Of a stretch of 19,784 bases of DNA, positions 5,175 through 13,844 are shown in pieces; the stretch's first letter is position 1, and each line of letters starts with the position of its first letter. The DNA comes from CAZTHL01 sp964613585 (GTDB lineage Bacteria > Pseudomonadota > Alphaproteobacteria > DSM-16000 > Inquilinaceae): contig CAZTHL010000070.1 in assembly GCA_964613585.1 (NCBI GenBank), forward strand, positions 1 through 19,784, in the 5' to 3' direction. The notes under the pieces were generated by a model. It ran no database searches, was not told where the DNA came from, and saw only the letters and a program-made list of their open reading frames with translations. The translations under genes were made by a program, and so were the position numbers.

Positions 5175-7493
5175 ATGACCACGAGCCTCACCCGAGCGGT
5201 TGCCAGCACGGCGGACGATCCGCTTCGGCAGCTCCGCTCGCCCGACCCGCGGCTGACCATGGACGGCGAGGCCGGCCCGGATCACGGGTCCAGCGATCTG
5301 CTGGACGGCCTCGCCACCATCTGGCGCCGCAAGCTGCTCCTGCTCGCGGTGACGATGCTGGTGTTCACCGCCGCCGTGGCCGTGATCGTGCGCATCCCGG
5401 TCCATTACGTGGCGTCCGTCGACGTGATGGTCACGGACGAGCGCGGACTGGCGCTGATCGGCAGCGGCCAGGAGCCGCAAGGGACCACCGAGCAGACCCT
5501 CGGGACCCAGCGGCAGATCCTGACCTCACGGGCGCTGATCTGGGGCATTCTGGACGCTCTGCCGCAGGCCGTCGCGGAGCGCTACGCGGCACCGGCGCCG
5601 CCCGGCACGCTCGACCGCCTGGTCGAGAGGCTGACGGCCGGGCTGGGTGGCGAGCCGGACCGCCGGAGCGCGCCCGCCATGCCCGGTCTCGCCGAGCTGC
5701 CGGGCCACGGCTCGCTGCCCCTGGTGCCCGACCTCGCGGAGGCGGAGCGGCAGCACCGCGCCATCACCGAGCGCCTGTCCATCGAGGTCCTGCCCGACAG
5801 CAATGTCATTCGCATCAGCTATGAGGAACGCGATCCGGAGGTGGCCGTCCTGGTGGCCAACGCCATCGCCGCCGCCTACGAGGACTACGCGGCGGAGCGG
5901 CGCCGGCGCAGCGGCGAGACCTCTCTCGGCTGGATTCAGGATCAGGCGAGCGCCCTCCGCGCGCGCGTGCGCCAGGGCGAGCAGCAGATTGTCGAGGCGC
6001 GCCTGGCCGCTGCGGAGGGGTCCGGCCAGAGCTCGACCGACCTCGCCCGTCAGATCGACGAGATGGGGCTGCAGATTGCCCACGCCCGCCAGGACATCGC
6101 GCGCCGCGAGGGCCTGCTGGAGACCATTGCCAGGGGAGGCGCGGACGCGCTGGCCAGCGGCCTTCCCGGCACCGCGCTCCATTCGGAGGTGCTCGACCGG
6201 ATGCTCAGCGACGAGGCGGCCCTGGAGATCGAGCTGTCGTCGGTGCAGGAGAGCTTCGGCAACAGCCATCCCTCCTACGTCAGCATGCGGTCGAACCTGA
6301 CCCGGATCCGCAACAGCATTGACCGGGAGGTCGCCCGCATCGGCACCGGCATCGAGACCGCCCTCGCCCAGTCGCGCGCCGAGCTGCGCTCGCTGCTGAA
6401 GGAGATGGCGGCGCTGACGCGCGCCAAGGCGGCGCTGGAATCGACAGAGTTGAAGATCGAGGACCTCGAGCGCCAGGTGGCCACCGATCGGGACGCACTG
6501 GCGTTCCTCTATCAGGTCGCCACCCAGGTCAGCCTGAACGGCCGGTCCGAGGGCGTGGAGGTGGAGCTTTTGTCGCCAGCGGTGGACGTCCGCGGCGGCG
6601 CCCGCCCGAACAAGACCATCATCCTGCTGGCGGCGGTGCTGCTGTCCGGCCTTGCCGGGCTGGCGGTGGTCTTCCTGGTGGATCTCCAGCGCAAGGTGAT
6701 CACCCGGGTCGGCCAGCTCGGCCTGGTCGGCTTCGGCCGCTATGTCGGCCGGGTGGACGGATTTCATGCCCGGTCGCCGGCGCGGCTGGTGGCGCGGCTC
6801 CAGGCCCGCGCCCTGCCGCGCGGCCTTCGGCACGCCCTCGACCAGGCCCACCGGATCCTGACCCGGGCCGAGCTGGAGCATTCTCCAGGGGCCGAGCGGG
6901 CCCTCCGGGTGCTGGTGACGTCGCACCAGCGCGGGGAGGGCAAATCCACCCTGGCGGTCCTCATGGCCCAGGCGGCGGCGCGCAGCGGGCAGCGGGCGCT
7001 GCTGATGGACCTGGACCTGCGGGCCTCCGGCCTGCGCCCGCTCTGGCCGAACGAGGAGCGGCAGGGGATCGGCATCGCCGATCTGGCCAACACGCCGGAG
7101 ATGCACGGGCACACCGGTGTGGTGGAGACACGGCTTGGCTTTCACTACCTCGGGCCCGGGACCGGCGTGACCAGCCCGGCCGGCGCGATCAAGAAGTTCC
7201 TACGATCCTACGGCATGCGTGTCATCGACGACTATGACGTGGTGATCATGGACAGCGCGCCCGTCGGCGCGGTGGCGGAGACCCACCACCTCTTCGCGCT
7301 CGCCGATTGCGTGGTGTTCACGGCACGAGCGGGCCGGACCCGCGTGTCGGCGCTCGCCAGCGCGGCGGAGGAGATCCCGCGGATCGGCCTCGAGAAGGTG
7401 CGGTTCGTGCTGAACGGCGGGCGAGGGCACGACACCGGCCTCTATCGGTATTCGCCCGCCCCGGTGCCGGCACTCGCCTTCGACCCGACCTAG
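5175..7493 (+). CDS. Polysaccharide co-polymerase with BY-kinase domain (Wzc/ExoP-like)
   Basis: This inner-membrane protein controls chain length and export of Wzy-dependent polymers. Of its 772 residues, about 40-130 are a Wzz-type N-terminal domain with TM1 at 54-73. Then comes a long periplasmic part with coiled-coil stretches (about 255-320 and 375-440) and TM2 at about 482-503 after the motif PNK. The C-terminal cytoplasmic kinase domain has Walker A (RGEGKST, ~587-593), Walker A' (LLMDLDLR, ~610-616, both Asp present) and Walker B (VVIMDSAP, ~690-696). The autophosphorylation tail is very short: only two tyrosines (LYRYSP) near the end, where Wzc-type proteins usually carry a cluster. 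ATG 5175 is preferred over GTG 5172 because AGGA lies 5 nt before it. The gene is 130 nt after exoY. Confidence 0.92.
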   Translation: MTTSLTRAVASTADDPLRQLRSPDPRLTMDGEAGPDHGSSDLLDGLATIWRRKLLLLAVTMLVFTAAVAVIVRIPVHYVASVDVMVTDERGLALIGSGQEPQGTTEQTLGTQRQILTSRALIWGILDALPQAVAERYAAPAPPGTLDRLVERLTAGLGGEPDRRSAPAMPGLAELPGHGSLPLVPDLAEAERQHRAITERLSIEVLPDSNVIRISYEERDPEVAVLVANAIAAAYEDYAAERRRRSGETSLGWIQDQASALRARVRQGEQQIVEARLAAAEGSGQSSTDLARQIDEMGLQIAHARQDIARREGLLETIARGGADALASGLPGTALHSEVLDRMLSDEAALEIELSSVQESFGNSHPSYVSMRSNLTRIRNSIDREVARIGTGIETALAQSRAELRSLLKEMAALTRAKAALESTELKIEDLERQVATDRDALAFLYQVATQVSLNGRSEGVEVELLSPAVDVRGGARPNKTIILLAAVLLSGLAGLAVVFLVDLQRKVITRVGQLGLVGFGRYVGRVDGFHARSPARLVARLQARALPRGLRHALDQAHRILTRAELEHSPGAERALRVLVTSHQRGEGKSTLAVLMAQAAARSGQRALLMDLDLRASGLRPLWPNEERQGIGIADLANTPEMHGHTGVVETRLGFHYLGPGTGVTSPAGAIKKFLRSYGMRVIDDYDVVIMDSAPVGAVAETHHLFALADCVVFTARAGRTRVSALASAAEEIPRIGLEKVRFVLNGGRGHDTGLYRYSPAPVPALAFDPT

Positions 7494-7515
7494 CCCGGAC
7501 CCCACGGACGAGACG

Positions 7516-8337
7516 ATGCGCGAACGCCTCAAGGCCCTGGCCGGCGCCTGCTACGCCCGGATCGACCACCGCTGCCGTTTTGACAGGGCGATCTTCCTCA
7601 TCGGGCATATGCGAGCGGCGTCGACCGCGCTGTCCAGCGTGCTGTGCAGCCATCCCGAGATCACCGGCTTTGGGGAGGCGCACATCCGATATGCCGGTCG
7701 CGGCTCCCTGGGTGTTCTCGCCCTGAGCACCATGAAGAATCACACGCTCAAGACAGGCTCAGCGTTTCTCTTCGACAAGATCCTGCACAACGGGCTGGAT
7801 GATCACGTGAACGCAAAGTTCTTCCGCTCACGGGCCATATTCCTCTGCCGCGCACCCGCCGACTCCATACCATCGATCAACAGGTTGTTTGGAATCACTG
7901 AAGGAGGGACGGGCTGGACCCTGGATGCATGCGCAGACTACTACGAGTCCAGGCTTGAGCGCATCCTCCAGCTCTATGACATGTTTGACGACGATCGTAG
8001 GATCGGCCTTACCACGGACCAGCTGCTGTCCGATCCGGAGGTCGCGCTCGGCCGGCTGTCCGACTTCCTGCCGGTGTCCAGCCCGATTGAGAACGCCTAC
8101 GACTCCTCCGTCGCCACGCCCGTGCGACGAGGGTCCGGCGATCCCATCACGGCACGGTTTCACAGCAGCATCAGAAGACGCGGTGATCGCGGCACGGAGC
8201 GCCCGGCATTCACGCTGCGGCCGGAACGGATGAGGCAGCTGTCCTCGCTGTATGACGACTATGTCGGAAGGATCCGCGACGCGGCGACGCCGTCCCGGCG
8301 TCTTGCAAGCAAGGAATGCCGATTGACCGAGCATTGA
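7516..8337 (+). CDS. Sulfotransferase family protein (PAPS-dependent)
   Basis: A 273-residue cytoplasmic protein with the two PAPS-binding signatures of sulfotransferases. The 5'-phosphosulfate loop is IGHMRAASTALSSVL (29-43), a variant of the usual GxxRSGTT pattern, and the 3'-phosphate segment is FLCRAPADSIPSINRLF (109-125), with Arg112 and the serines of that helix. By context it would transfer sulfate to the exopolysaccharide or its lipid-linked unit; the acceptor is inference. It lies 22 nt after the kinase gene and 24 nt before the flippase, so it is integral to the operon. Its middle (about 7730-7990) is visibly less GC-rich than its neighbours (7861-7920 is 53% GC) and uses rare codons such as ATA, TTT and TTG, hinting at later acquisition. 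The variant loop lowers certainty about activity. Confidence 0.78.
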   Translation: MRERLKALAGACYARIDHRCRFDRAIFLIGHMRAASTALSSVLCSHPEITGFGEAHIRYAGRGSLGVLALSTMKNHTLKTGSAFLFDKILHNGLDDHVNAKFFRSRAIFLCRAPADSIPSINRLFGITEGGTGWTLDACADYYESRLERILQLYDMFDDDRRIGLTTDQLLSDPEVALGRLSDFLPVSSPIENAYDSSVATPVRRGSGDPITARFHSSIRRRGDRGTERPAFTLRPERMRQLSSLYDDYVGRIRDAATPSRRLASKECRLTEH

Positions 8338-8361
8338 CGCTCAAGGAAGCGCCCCGGGGAC

Positions 8362-9942
8362 GTGCAGGAGAACGAATTGAAGCAGGATGTGGCCGGAGGG
8401 CCGGCGGGTGACGTGGGCAAGGTCTTGTACCTGGGCGCCGGCTGGACCGCCGTGTCGCGGATGATGATCCAGCTCGCGCAGCTTCTCCTGATCCTGGTCG
8501 CAGCTCGGCATCTCAGCCCGGCCGAGTTCGGCGTGTTCGCCCTGCTCTCGGCCGTGGCCGCCGCGCTGACCTACGGCGCGGAGGCGGGCTGGCGGGAGCT
8601 CATCATCATCGCGGGCACGAGGGAGGAGAAGGCGCGGGCCCACACCTGGGCGCTTCTTGGAGGGACCGCCTTCGCGGCCCTGGGTCTCGGCGCCAGCACC
8701 CTCTACCTTGTCCTCAGCCGGGACGTGGAGACGGCTCTGGTCATGGGCGTCCTGTCGGCCTGGGTGCTTCCGGGAGCGGCGTCCTCCGCCCAGGCCGGCA
8801 TCCTGACCCGGCGCGGCGCGCTGGTCAGGCTCGCCCAGGTGCAGATCCTGGGCGAGGCGGTCGGCTTGACGGTTGGGGTCGCCTGTCTGATCGGTGGCCT
8901 CGGCATCCTCTCCCTGGCGTTTTCGAAGATGAGCACGCAGTTGGTCGTGCTCGCCGGCTCGCTGCTGGCCACGCGATGGGCCAGGGTGTCTCCGATCTTC
9001 CGCACCGGCGACGGACCGCTTCTGGCCTTCTCGTGCCGAATCCTGCTCACGCGGATCGTGACCTTTGCCCGCGGCAATCTTGCCCTCTTTCTGATCGGCG
9101 CCTTCTTCGGGCCCGCCGGCGCCGGCCTTTATCGCGCCGGCGGACGGTTCGCCGCCTCCATCGCGGAGATCGTCGGCGAGCCGATCCGGCGGGTGGGATG
9201 GAGCCTCTTCGGCGACACCGCCTCCCCGGAGCAGGACCAATCTCACGGCATGGCCAAGGCGGAAGCCTTTCTGGCCATCGCCGCCATCGCCGCCGCGCCC
9301 GTGTTCATCGGGCTGGCCCTGACCTCTCCCGGCGTGGTGACGGTCCTCCTGGGCGAGCAGTGGCAGGCCGCGGCGCCGATACTGGCCATCCTGGCGCTCG
9401 CCAAGCTGCTGACCATGCCGATGTACCTCTCGGAGCCTCTGCTGGCCCGGCATGGCCGCATCGATATTCTCCAGCACGTCACGCTCGGCGGCGCGGCCCT
9501 CAGCGTGATCGCCCTGACCGCCTTGTCACCCTTTGGCCTGATCTGGGCCGCGGCGAGCGAGCTGCTCGCCGCCACCGTGCTGCTGCCGGTCCTGGTCTGG
9601 CTGCATCGCCGTCACGGCCGCTTCCGGTGGCTCAACGTCCTTGGAACCGTGGGGGCGGCGCTCGGCCTCGCCGTGCCGGCGATGGCGGTCAGCGTCCTGC
9701 TGATCCAGGGCTGGACCGAGCCTTGGAGCCCGGCCCTGTCTCTCGCCGCCCAGGTGCTCGGTGGCGCCGGCAGCTACGGCGTGGTGGTCGGGCTCACCTC
9801 GGCTCGGCTGGTCAGGAAGCTCCGGGGGCTGGCGCCCCAGGGACCCGCCGCGACGCCGGCTGGCGAGCCGGAGGTCCGGGCATCCCCTGCCCAGGGGTCG
9901 GCCGGACGCCTGATCGGCCGCTCCGAGCTGCGAGGCGCATAG
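8362..9942 (+). CDS. Wzx-type polysaccharide flippase (MOP superfamily)
   Basis: A 526-residue integral membrane protein with 12-14 predicted helices, matching the oligosaccharide flippase/PST family that moves undecaprenyl-linked repeat units across the inner membrane. It opens with a conserved segment around AARHLSPAEFGVFALLSA (about 48-65), typical of these proteins, and a central GPAGAGLYRAGGRFAAS block. The last 55 residues after the final helix are hydrophilic, Pro/Ala-rich and probably disordered. The GTG at 8362 has a poorly spaced upstream GGGGA; an in-frame TTG at 8377 lies 6 nt after AGGAG and may be the true start, shortening the protein by five residues. It follows the sulfotransferase by 24 nt and precedes the polymerase by 59 nt. 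Confidence 0.9.
   Translation: MQENELKQDVAGGPAGDVGKVLYLGAGWTAVSRMMIQLAQLLLILVAARHLSPAEFGVFALLSAVAAALTYGAEAGWRELIIIAGTREEKARAHTWALLGGTAFAALGLGASTLYLVLSRDVETALVMGVLSAWVLPGAASSAQAGILTRRGALVRLAQVQILGEAVGLTVGVACLIGGLGILSLAFSKMSTQLVVLAGSLLATRWARVSPIFRTGDGPLLAFSCRILLTRIVTFARGNLALFLIGAFFGPAGAGLYRAGGRFAASIAEIVGEPIRRVGWSLFGDTASPEQDQSHGMAKAEAFLAIAAIAAAPVFIGLALTSPGVVTVLLGEQWQAAAPILAILALAKLLTMPMYLSEPLLARHGRIDILQHVTLGGAALSVIALTALSPFGLIWAAASELLAATVLLPVLVWLHRRHGRFRWLNVLGTVGAALGLAVPAMAVSVLLIQGWTEPWSPALSLAAQVLGGAGSYGVVVGLTSARLVRKLRGLAPQGPAATPAGEPEVRASPAQGSAGRLIGRSELRGA
8366..8370 (+). promoter_or_regulatory. Possible Shine-Dalgarno for the alternative flippase start
   Basis: AGGAG lies inside the first codons of the GTG version and 6 nt before the in-frame TTG at 8377. 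It favours the shorter product. Confidence 0.4.
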
Positions 9943-10001
9943 CAAGCCATGGTCTACCGTCATTCCGCGGCACCGGCTCCGGCCGCCCTCGGACGCGTCC
10001 C

Positions 10002-11465
10002 ATGACGATCCTGGTCATCGGCCTGTTCTGGCTGCTCTGCGGCTGGCTCCTGGTCCGCTGCGGGATCGTACAGGCGATGGCGGCGGCCATCGCCCTCGGT
10101 CCCCTGGGATCCTTCGCGGTGGTGCCCACCCATCTGGCGGGCGGGCTGACCATCCTGCCCTCGTCGATGCTGACCCTGATCGCTGCCGGCCTCTTCCTCG
10201 CTCATCCTCTCGGCTGGGCGTTCGTCATGAGCACGGCCTTCTCCGTCAAACGGCTGGGCCTGGTCACCGCCCTGTGGGGCGTGGCCGCGCTGTCCGCCGT
10301 CGTGTTCCCGCGTGTCTTTGCCGGCATGGTCGAGATCGTCCCGATGCGCGGTGATCTCGATGGCGTGGCCGGTGGCTGGCCGATGCTGTCACCGTCGCTG
10401 CAGAATATTTCCCAGCTCGGCTATTTCAGCATCTCAGTCGCCAGCATCCTTGTCATGGCCTTTCTCTTTCAGGTCCCGCGCTACCAGCAGATCATGCTCA
10501 AGGGCCTGTTTGTCGCCGGCCTTCTTACGGTCGTCACGGGGATGCTCGACCATGCCTCGCAGCATATCAATGTCGGCTTCATCCTCGATCCCTTTCGCAC
10601 GGCCAGCTACAGCCTGCTGGTGGAGCATGGCGTGCTCGGCATGAAGCGGGTCGTCGGGCTGATGCCGGAGGCGTCGGCCTACGGGCCGATGGCCGTCACC
10701 CACGGGGTCCTGCTGTTCCTCTGGAAGGACGCGTTCGAGCACAGAAGGCTGCGGCACTATTCGGCGGTGCTCGTACCGCTGCTTTTTGTCTTCGGCTTCC
10801 TGTCGGCCTCGTCCATGGCCTACCTGACCATCGGGGCATCGGTGGCCGTTCTGGGCGCGCGATCGGTGCTGCGCATGCTGCGCCGACGCCCCGCGGCCCG
10901 GGCCGCCCGGCTGCCCTGGAGGGTGGCGGCGGCCATGACCCTCGCCGGCATCCTCCTGCTCTACAACCTGATCCCCACGCCGTTCGCGCCGATCGGCGGG
11001 CTCGTCGAGAGGATGGTGTTCGAGAAGACGGGCAGCAGCTCCTTCGACGAGCGCATGAGCTGGAATGCCGTCTCCCTCGCGGCGCTGGTCGACACCTACG
11101 GCGTCGGCGTCGGCATCGGCGGCACGAGAACCTCGAGCCTGCCTGTGGCCTTCCTGGCCAGCTTCGGGGTCCTTGGCACGCTTCTCCTGATCGGATTGAT
11201 CGCCCGGGTCCTGCTCAGCCGGAAGCTCCACCGGCATCCGGCCGACCGGATCCTGTGCGACGGGTCGGCATGGGCTCTCGTGCCGCTTCTCTCATCGAAC
11301 CTGCTGACGGCGACCACCCCGCAGCTCGGGTGGCTCGCCGTGGTGATCGCCGTGCAAGCGGCCTTTGGCGTGGCCCGGTGTGCCGCGGCCCCGCGGCCGG
11401 CCGTCAACGGCGTCGGCGCGCCCCGGGTCGGAGGACGGAGGCGGGCTCATGCCGCGACCTGCTGA
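10002..11465 (+). CDS. Wzy/O-antigen ligase-like polysaccharide polymerase
   Basis: A 487-residue protein with about ten hydrophobic helices. The segment FGFLSASSMAYLTIGASVAVL (about 265-285) corresponds to the LSxSRxA-type motif of the Wzy_C/O-antigen ligase family, and a large periplasmic loop with SSSFDERMSW (around 345-355) follows, also typical. Next to flippase and co-polymerase the role is most likely polymerisation of flipped repeat units (ExoQ/Wzy) rather than LPS ligation. The ATG at 10002 lacks a strong Shine-Dalgarno; the same frame is open far upstream to 8976, but that part overlaps the flippase gene and reads as Arg-rich nonsense. The 3' end overlaps the next gene by 17 nt, and the last ~25 residues are a hydrophilic tail. 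Confidence 0.85.
   Translation: MTILVIGLFWLLCGWLLVRCGIVQAMAAAIALGPLGSFAVVPTHLAGGLTILPSSMLTLIAAGLFLAHPLGWAFVMSTAFSVKRLGLVTALWGVAALSAVVFPRVFAGMVEIVPMRGDLDGVAGGWPMLSPSLQNISQLGYFSISVASILVMAFLFQVPRYQQIMLKGLFVAGLLTVVTGMLDHASQHINVGFILDPFRTASYSLLVEHGVLGMKRVVGLMPEASAYGPMAVTHGVLLFLWKDAFEHRRLRHYSAVLVPLLFVFGFLSASSMAYLTIGASVAVLGARSVLRMLRRRPAARAARLPWRVAAAMTLAGILLLYNLIPTPFAPIGGLVERMVFEKTGSSSFDERMSWNAVSLAALVDTYGVGVGIGGTRTSSLPVAFLASFGVLGTLLLIGLIARVLLSRKLHRHPADRILCDGSAWALVPLLSSNLLTATTPQLGWLAVVIAVQAAFGVARCAAAPRPAVNGVGAPRVGGRRRAHAATC
11437..11441 (+). promoter_or_regulatory. Shine-Dalgarno of the GT2 gene (decides start)
   Basis: GGAGG with 7-nt spacing to the ATG at 11449, inside the 3' end of the polymerase gene. 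It supports an overlapping, translationally coupled start rather than the later ATG at 11542. Confidence 0.7.
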
Positions 11466-12462
11466 TCCGGCGCCGACGACACCGGCGCCGATCGCCCGAT
11501 TTTTCATCAATGATTCCAGCAAGATTGACACGGACAAGAGCATGCAAGCAGCGGTGATCGTGGCGACGAGGGGCCGGCCGGAGACGCTGCCGATCCTGAT
11601 GGACCATCTTCTGCGCCAGATCCGCCCGCCCCGGCTGGCCATCGTGGTCGGCGCCGGGCCGGAAGATGTCGCGTCCCTTGATGGCCATCCCCTGGCGCGC
11701 ACCGGCGCGTTGCGGACGGTGGTGTCGAGCCGGCCCGGGCTGTGCGCCCAGCGCAATGCCGGGCTCGACCTGCTCAAGCAGGCCGGCCCTCCGGCCGGGC
11801 CCGCGGGCATCGGCTTCATCGCCTTCTTCGACGATGACTTCCGACCCGCCTGCGGCTGGCTGGCCGAGGCGGCGCGGATCTTCGACGCCATGCCGGAGGT
11901 GGCCGGCCTGACCGGCCGCGTCCTGGCCGACGGCATCAAGGGGCCGGGCCTGAGCGAGCAGGAGGCCGAGGATTTTCTCGCCGGCCGGCGCCGGCCCGTG
12001 CGCCATACCTTCGGCGGCACCCGGATGCGCCCGGTGGTGTCCGCGTACGGCTGCAACATGGCCTTCCGGACCGGCGTGTTCGACGCGTCGCGCTTCGACG
12101 AGCAGCTGCCGCTGTACGGCTGGCAGGAGGACCGTGACTTCACCGCCCGGGCGCGCGCCCTCGGGCGCGTGGTCCTGGCGCCTGCTTGTGTTGGCGTGCA
12201 CCTGGGCGCCAAGGCGGGGCGCACGGCCGGGGTGCGGTTCGGCTACTCGCAGATCGCGAATCCGGCCTATCTGGTGCGCAAGGGGACCATGCGGTGGTGG
12301 CACGCCGTTACCATGATCGGCCGCAACCTCGTCGCCAATCACTGCCGAGCGCTGCACCCGGAGCGCTGGATCGACCGCCGCGGCCGGGCGCGCGGCAACT
12401 GGCTGGCCATTCGCGACCTCGCGCTCGGCCGGGCCCGGCCCCGGCGGGTGATGGAGCTGTAG
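11449..12462 (+). CDS. Family 2 glycosyltransferase (GT-A fold)
   Basis: An inverting, nucleotide-sugar-dependent glycosyltransferase of 337 residues, predicted to add a sugar to the lipid-linked repeat unit on the cytoplasmic side. The GT-A core starts with AAVIVATRGRPETL (34-47), then QRNAGL (101-106) and the metal-binding DXD motif in FFDDDF (126-131). The acceptor side shows YGCNMAFR (200-207) and WQEDRDF (225-231), with the ED pair that commonly holds the catalytic base. A C-terminal amphipathic stretch (about 275-300) may contact the membrane. The first 30 residues are not conserved in the family; the ATG at 11449 is chosen on its strong GGAGG. The gene overlaps the polymerase by 17 nt and ends 2 nt before the next start. 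Donor and linkage are unknown. Confidence 0.9.
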   Translation: MPRPADPAPTTPAPIARFFINDSSKIDTDKSMQAAVIVATRGRPETLPILMDHLLRQIRPPRLAIVVGAGPEDVASLDGHPLARTGALRTVVSSRPGLCAQRNAGLDLLKQAGPPAGPAGIGFIAFFDDDFRPACGWLAEAARIFDAMPEVAGLTGRVLADGIKGPGLSEQEAEDFLAGRRRPVRHTFGGTRMRPVVSAYGCNMAFRTGVFDASRFDEQLPLYGWQEDRDFTARARALGRVVLAPACVGVHLGAKAGRTAGVRFGYSQIANPAYLVRKGTMRWWHAVTMIGRNLVANHCRALHPERWIDRRGRARGNWLAIRDLALGRARPRRVMEL

Positions 12463-12464
12463 AC

Positions 12465-13679
12465 GTGCCGGCCGGCCTGCGGATCCGCCTGTTCAATGTT
12501 CGGTACAGCCCGAACCTGGGCGACGGGCTCCTGTCGGAATGCCTGGAGCGGGAGCTCCTGGCGCTGGGCGCGGATCCCGACATCGCGTCCATCGACCTGG
12601 CGGCGCGCGCACGCTACGGCGAGGCGCTGCCGCGGCGCGCCACGATCATGAGGGCGCTCGATGCCACGCCGGCGGCGCTGCGTCCGCTGGCCCTTCGGCT
12701 GCCCCTGGCGCTGCTCGAGCGGCGTGCCTGGCGACCGCACTACGCCGCCGGGCTTGCCGGCGCGCAGGCGGTTGTCGTCGGCGGCGGCAACCTGTTCTCC
12801 GACCTCGACCTGAACTTCCCGACCAAGCTCCGTGCGGCCTTCCGGGAAGCCGGGCGTCGCGGCCTGCCCGTCGCGGTCTACGGCGTGGGGGTGACCGCCG
12901 GCTGGTCGACGGCGGGGGCGGCGCGGCTGCGCCAGGCGGTCACCGCGGCCCCGCTGGCCGGCGTCTTCGTGCGCGACCGGCCGTCCAAGCAGAACTGGGA
13001 TCGCACGCTCGGCCAGGCCACCGGCCGCGCGGCGCAGGTGGTCCGCGATCCCGGGCTGCTGGCGGCGCGGCACCTTGCCGCCGACAGGCCCCCCGCGAGG
13101 GCCCGCCGACGCATCGGGATCGCGGTGATGAGCCACCTCGCCCTGCGCCACCACGCCGGCACCGCGCCGGATCGCGGTGCCCTGGACGGCTGGTATGCGG
13201 GCCTTGTGGAGGCGTTGCTGGCCCGGGGCCACGAGGTGATCCTGTTCACCAACGGCAGCCCGGAGGATCGCCTTCACCTCGAGCACCTGAGGCCGGGGCT
13301 GCCGGGCCCCGGGACGGGGGTCGCCGTGGTCCAGCCGGAGCATCCCTCGGCACTGTCGGCCACGATCGCCGGGCTGGACGGCGTCGTGGCCCACCGGATG
13401 CACACCGTCATTGCGGCCTATTCCCATCGCGTGCCGGCGGTCGCGCTCGCCTGGGACCCCAAGCTCGAGGCCTTCATGGAGTCGGTGGGCCGGACGCGGC
13501 ATCTGCTCGACCTGCGCCGCGACGGGCCGCAGGCCTGCGCCGACCGGCTGGCCGATGCCATGGCCGAGGGGATCGACGGCGAGCAGCACGCGGCCGTGCT
13601 GGCCGAGGCCGCCGATGGGGTCAGGCAGCTGCACCGCTGCCTCGAGGCGGCACGGACCGTCGCGCCGCCCGACCCCTAG
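12465..13679 (+). CDS. Polysaccharide pyruvyl transferase family protein
   Basis: Members of this family (PS_pyruv_trans) transfer pyruvate from phosphoenolpyruvate to a sugar, forming an acidic ketal on exopolysaccharides. The 404-residue product shows the family signatures: YSPNLGDGLLSECLE at 14-28, VVVGGGNLFSD at 103-113, VAVYGVGV at 136-143, VFVRDRPS at 167-174 and, near the C-terminus, VVAHRMHTVIAAY (307-319) with the conserved His-Arg-x-His, then LAWDPKLEAFMESVG with a conserved Lys. The GTG start at 12465 follows GGAG by 8 nt and lies only 2 nt after the GT2 stop codon, implying translational coupling. Pyruvylation is inferred from family; the same fold is also used by CsaB-type cell-wall enzymes and some members with other functions. 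Confidence 0.85.
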   Translation: MPAGLRIRLFNVRYSPNLGDGLLSECLERELLALGADPDIASIDLAARARYGEALPRRATIMRALDATPAALRPLALRLPLALLERRAWRPHYAAGLAGAQAVVVGGGNLFSDLDLNFPTKLRAAFREAGRRGLPVAVYGVGVTAGWSTAGAARLRQAVTAAPLAGVFVRDRPSKQNWDRTLGQATGRAAQVVRDPGLLAARHLAADRPPARARRRIGIAVMSHLALRHHAGTAPDRGALDGWYAGLVEALLARGHEVILFTNGSPEDRLHLEHLRPGLPGPGTGVAVVQPEHPSALSATIAGLDGVVAHRMHTVIAAYSHRVPAVALAWDPKLEAFMESVGRTRHLLDLRRDGPQACADRLADAMAEGIDGEQHAAVLAEAADGVRQLHRCLEAARTVAPPDP

Positions 13680-13680
13680 A

Positions 13681-13816
13681 GAGCGTTTCAGCGTGACGCG
13701 GTATCGGCACCGGCCCGCGCCCCCGCCCGGCCCCTCCCCGACCCTCCCAAGCATACCATCGTCGGGCGGCCGGGCGAGGGAGCGGGCCGGCGATGCCACC
13801 GAAACCGGAAACGCTC
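13681..13816. repeat. ~136-bp near-perfect palindromic element within the operon
   Basis: The ends are a perfect 9-bp inverted pair, GAGCGTTTC (13681-13689) and GAAACGCTC (13808-13816). Reading the right arm as its reverse complement, long blocks match the left arm: ccggcccgc, cgcccggcc and cccgac with small offsets. Together they form an imperfect stem of about 55-60 bp around a loop of roughly 18-20 nt (cctcccaagcataccatc). It begins one base after the pyruvyl transferase stop codon and lies in the only large gap of the operon. It may be a palindromic or MITE-like insertion and would form a very stable RNA hairpin. Confidence 0.8.
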
Positions 13817-13844
13817 CAGCACCTGTCCCGCAGCTGCCGTGCCC

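Noticed and set aside
8976..10001. Long open frame running into the polymerase gene, giving an 829-residue protein
   Set aside because: It overlaps the flippase in another frame and is Arg/Gly/Pro-rich with no membrane segments; real similarity begins only at the ATG at 10002.
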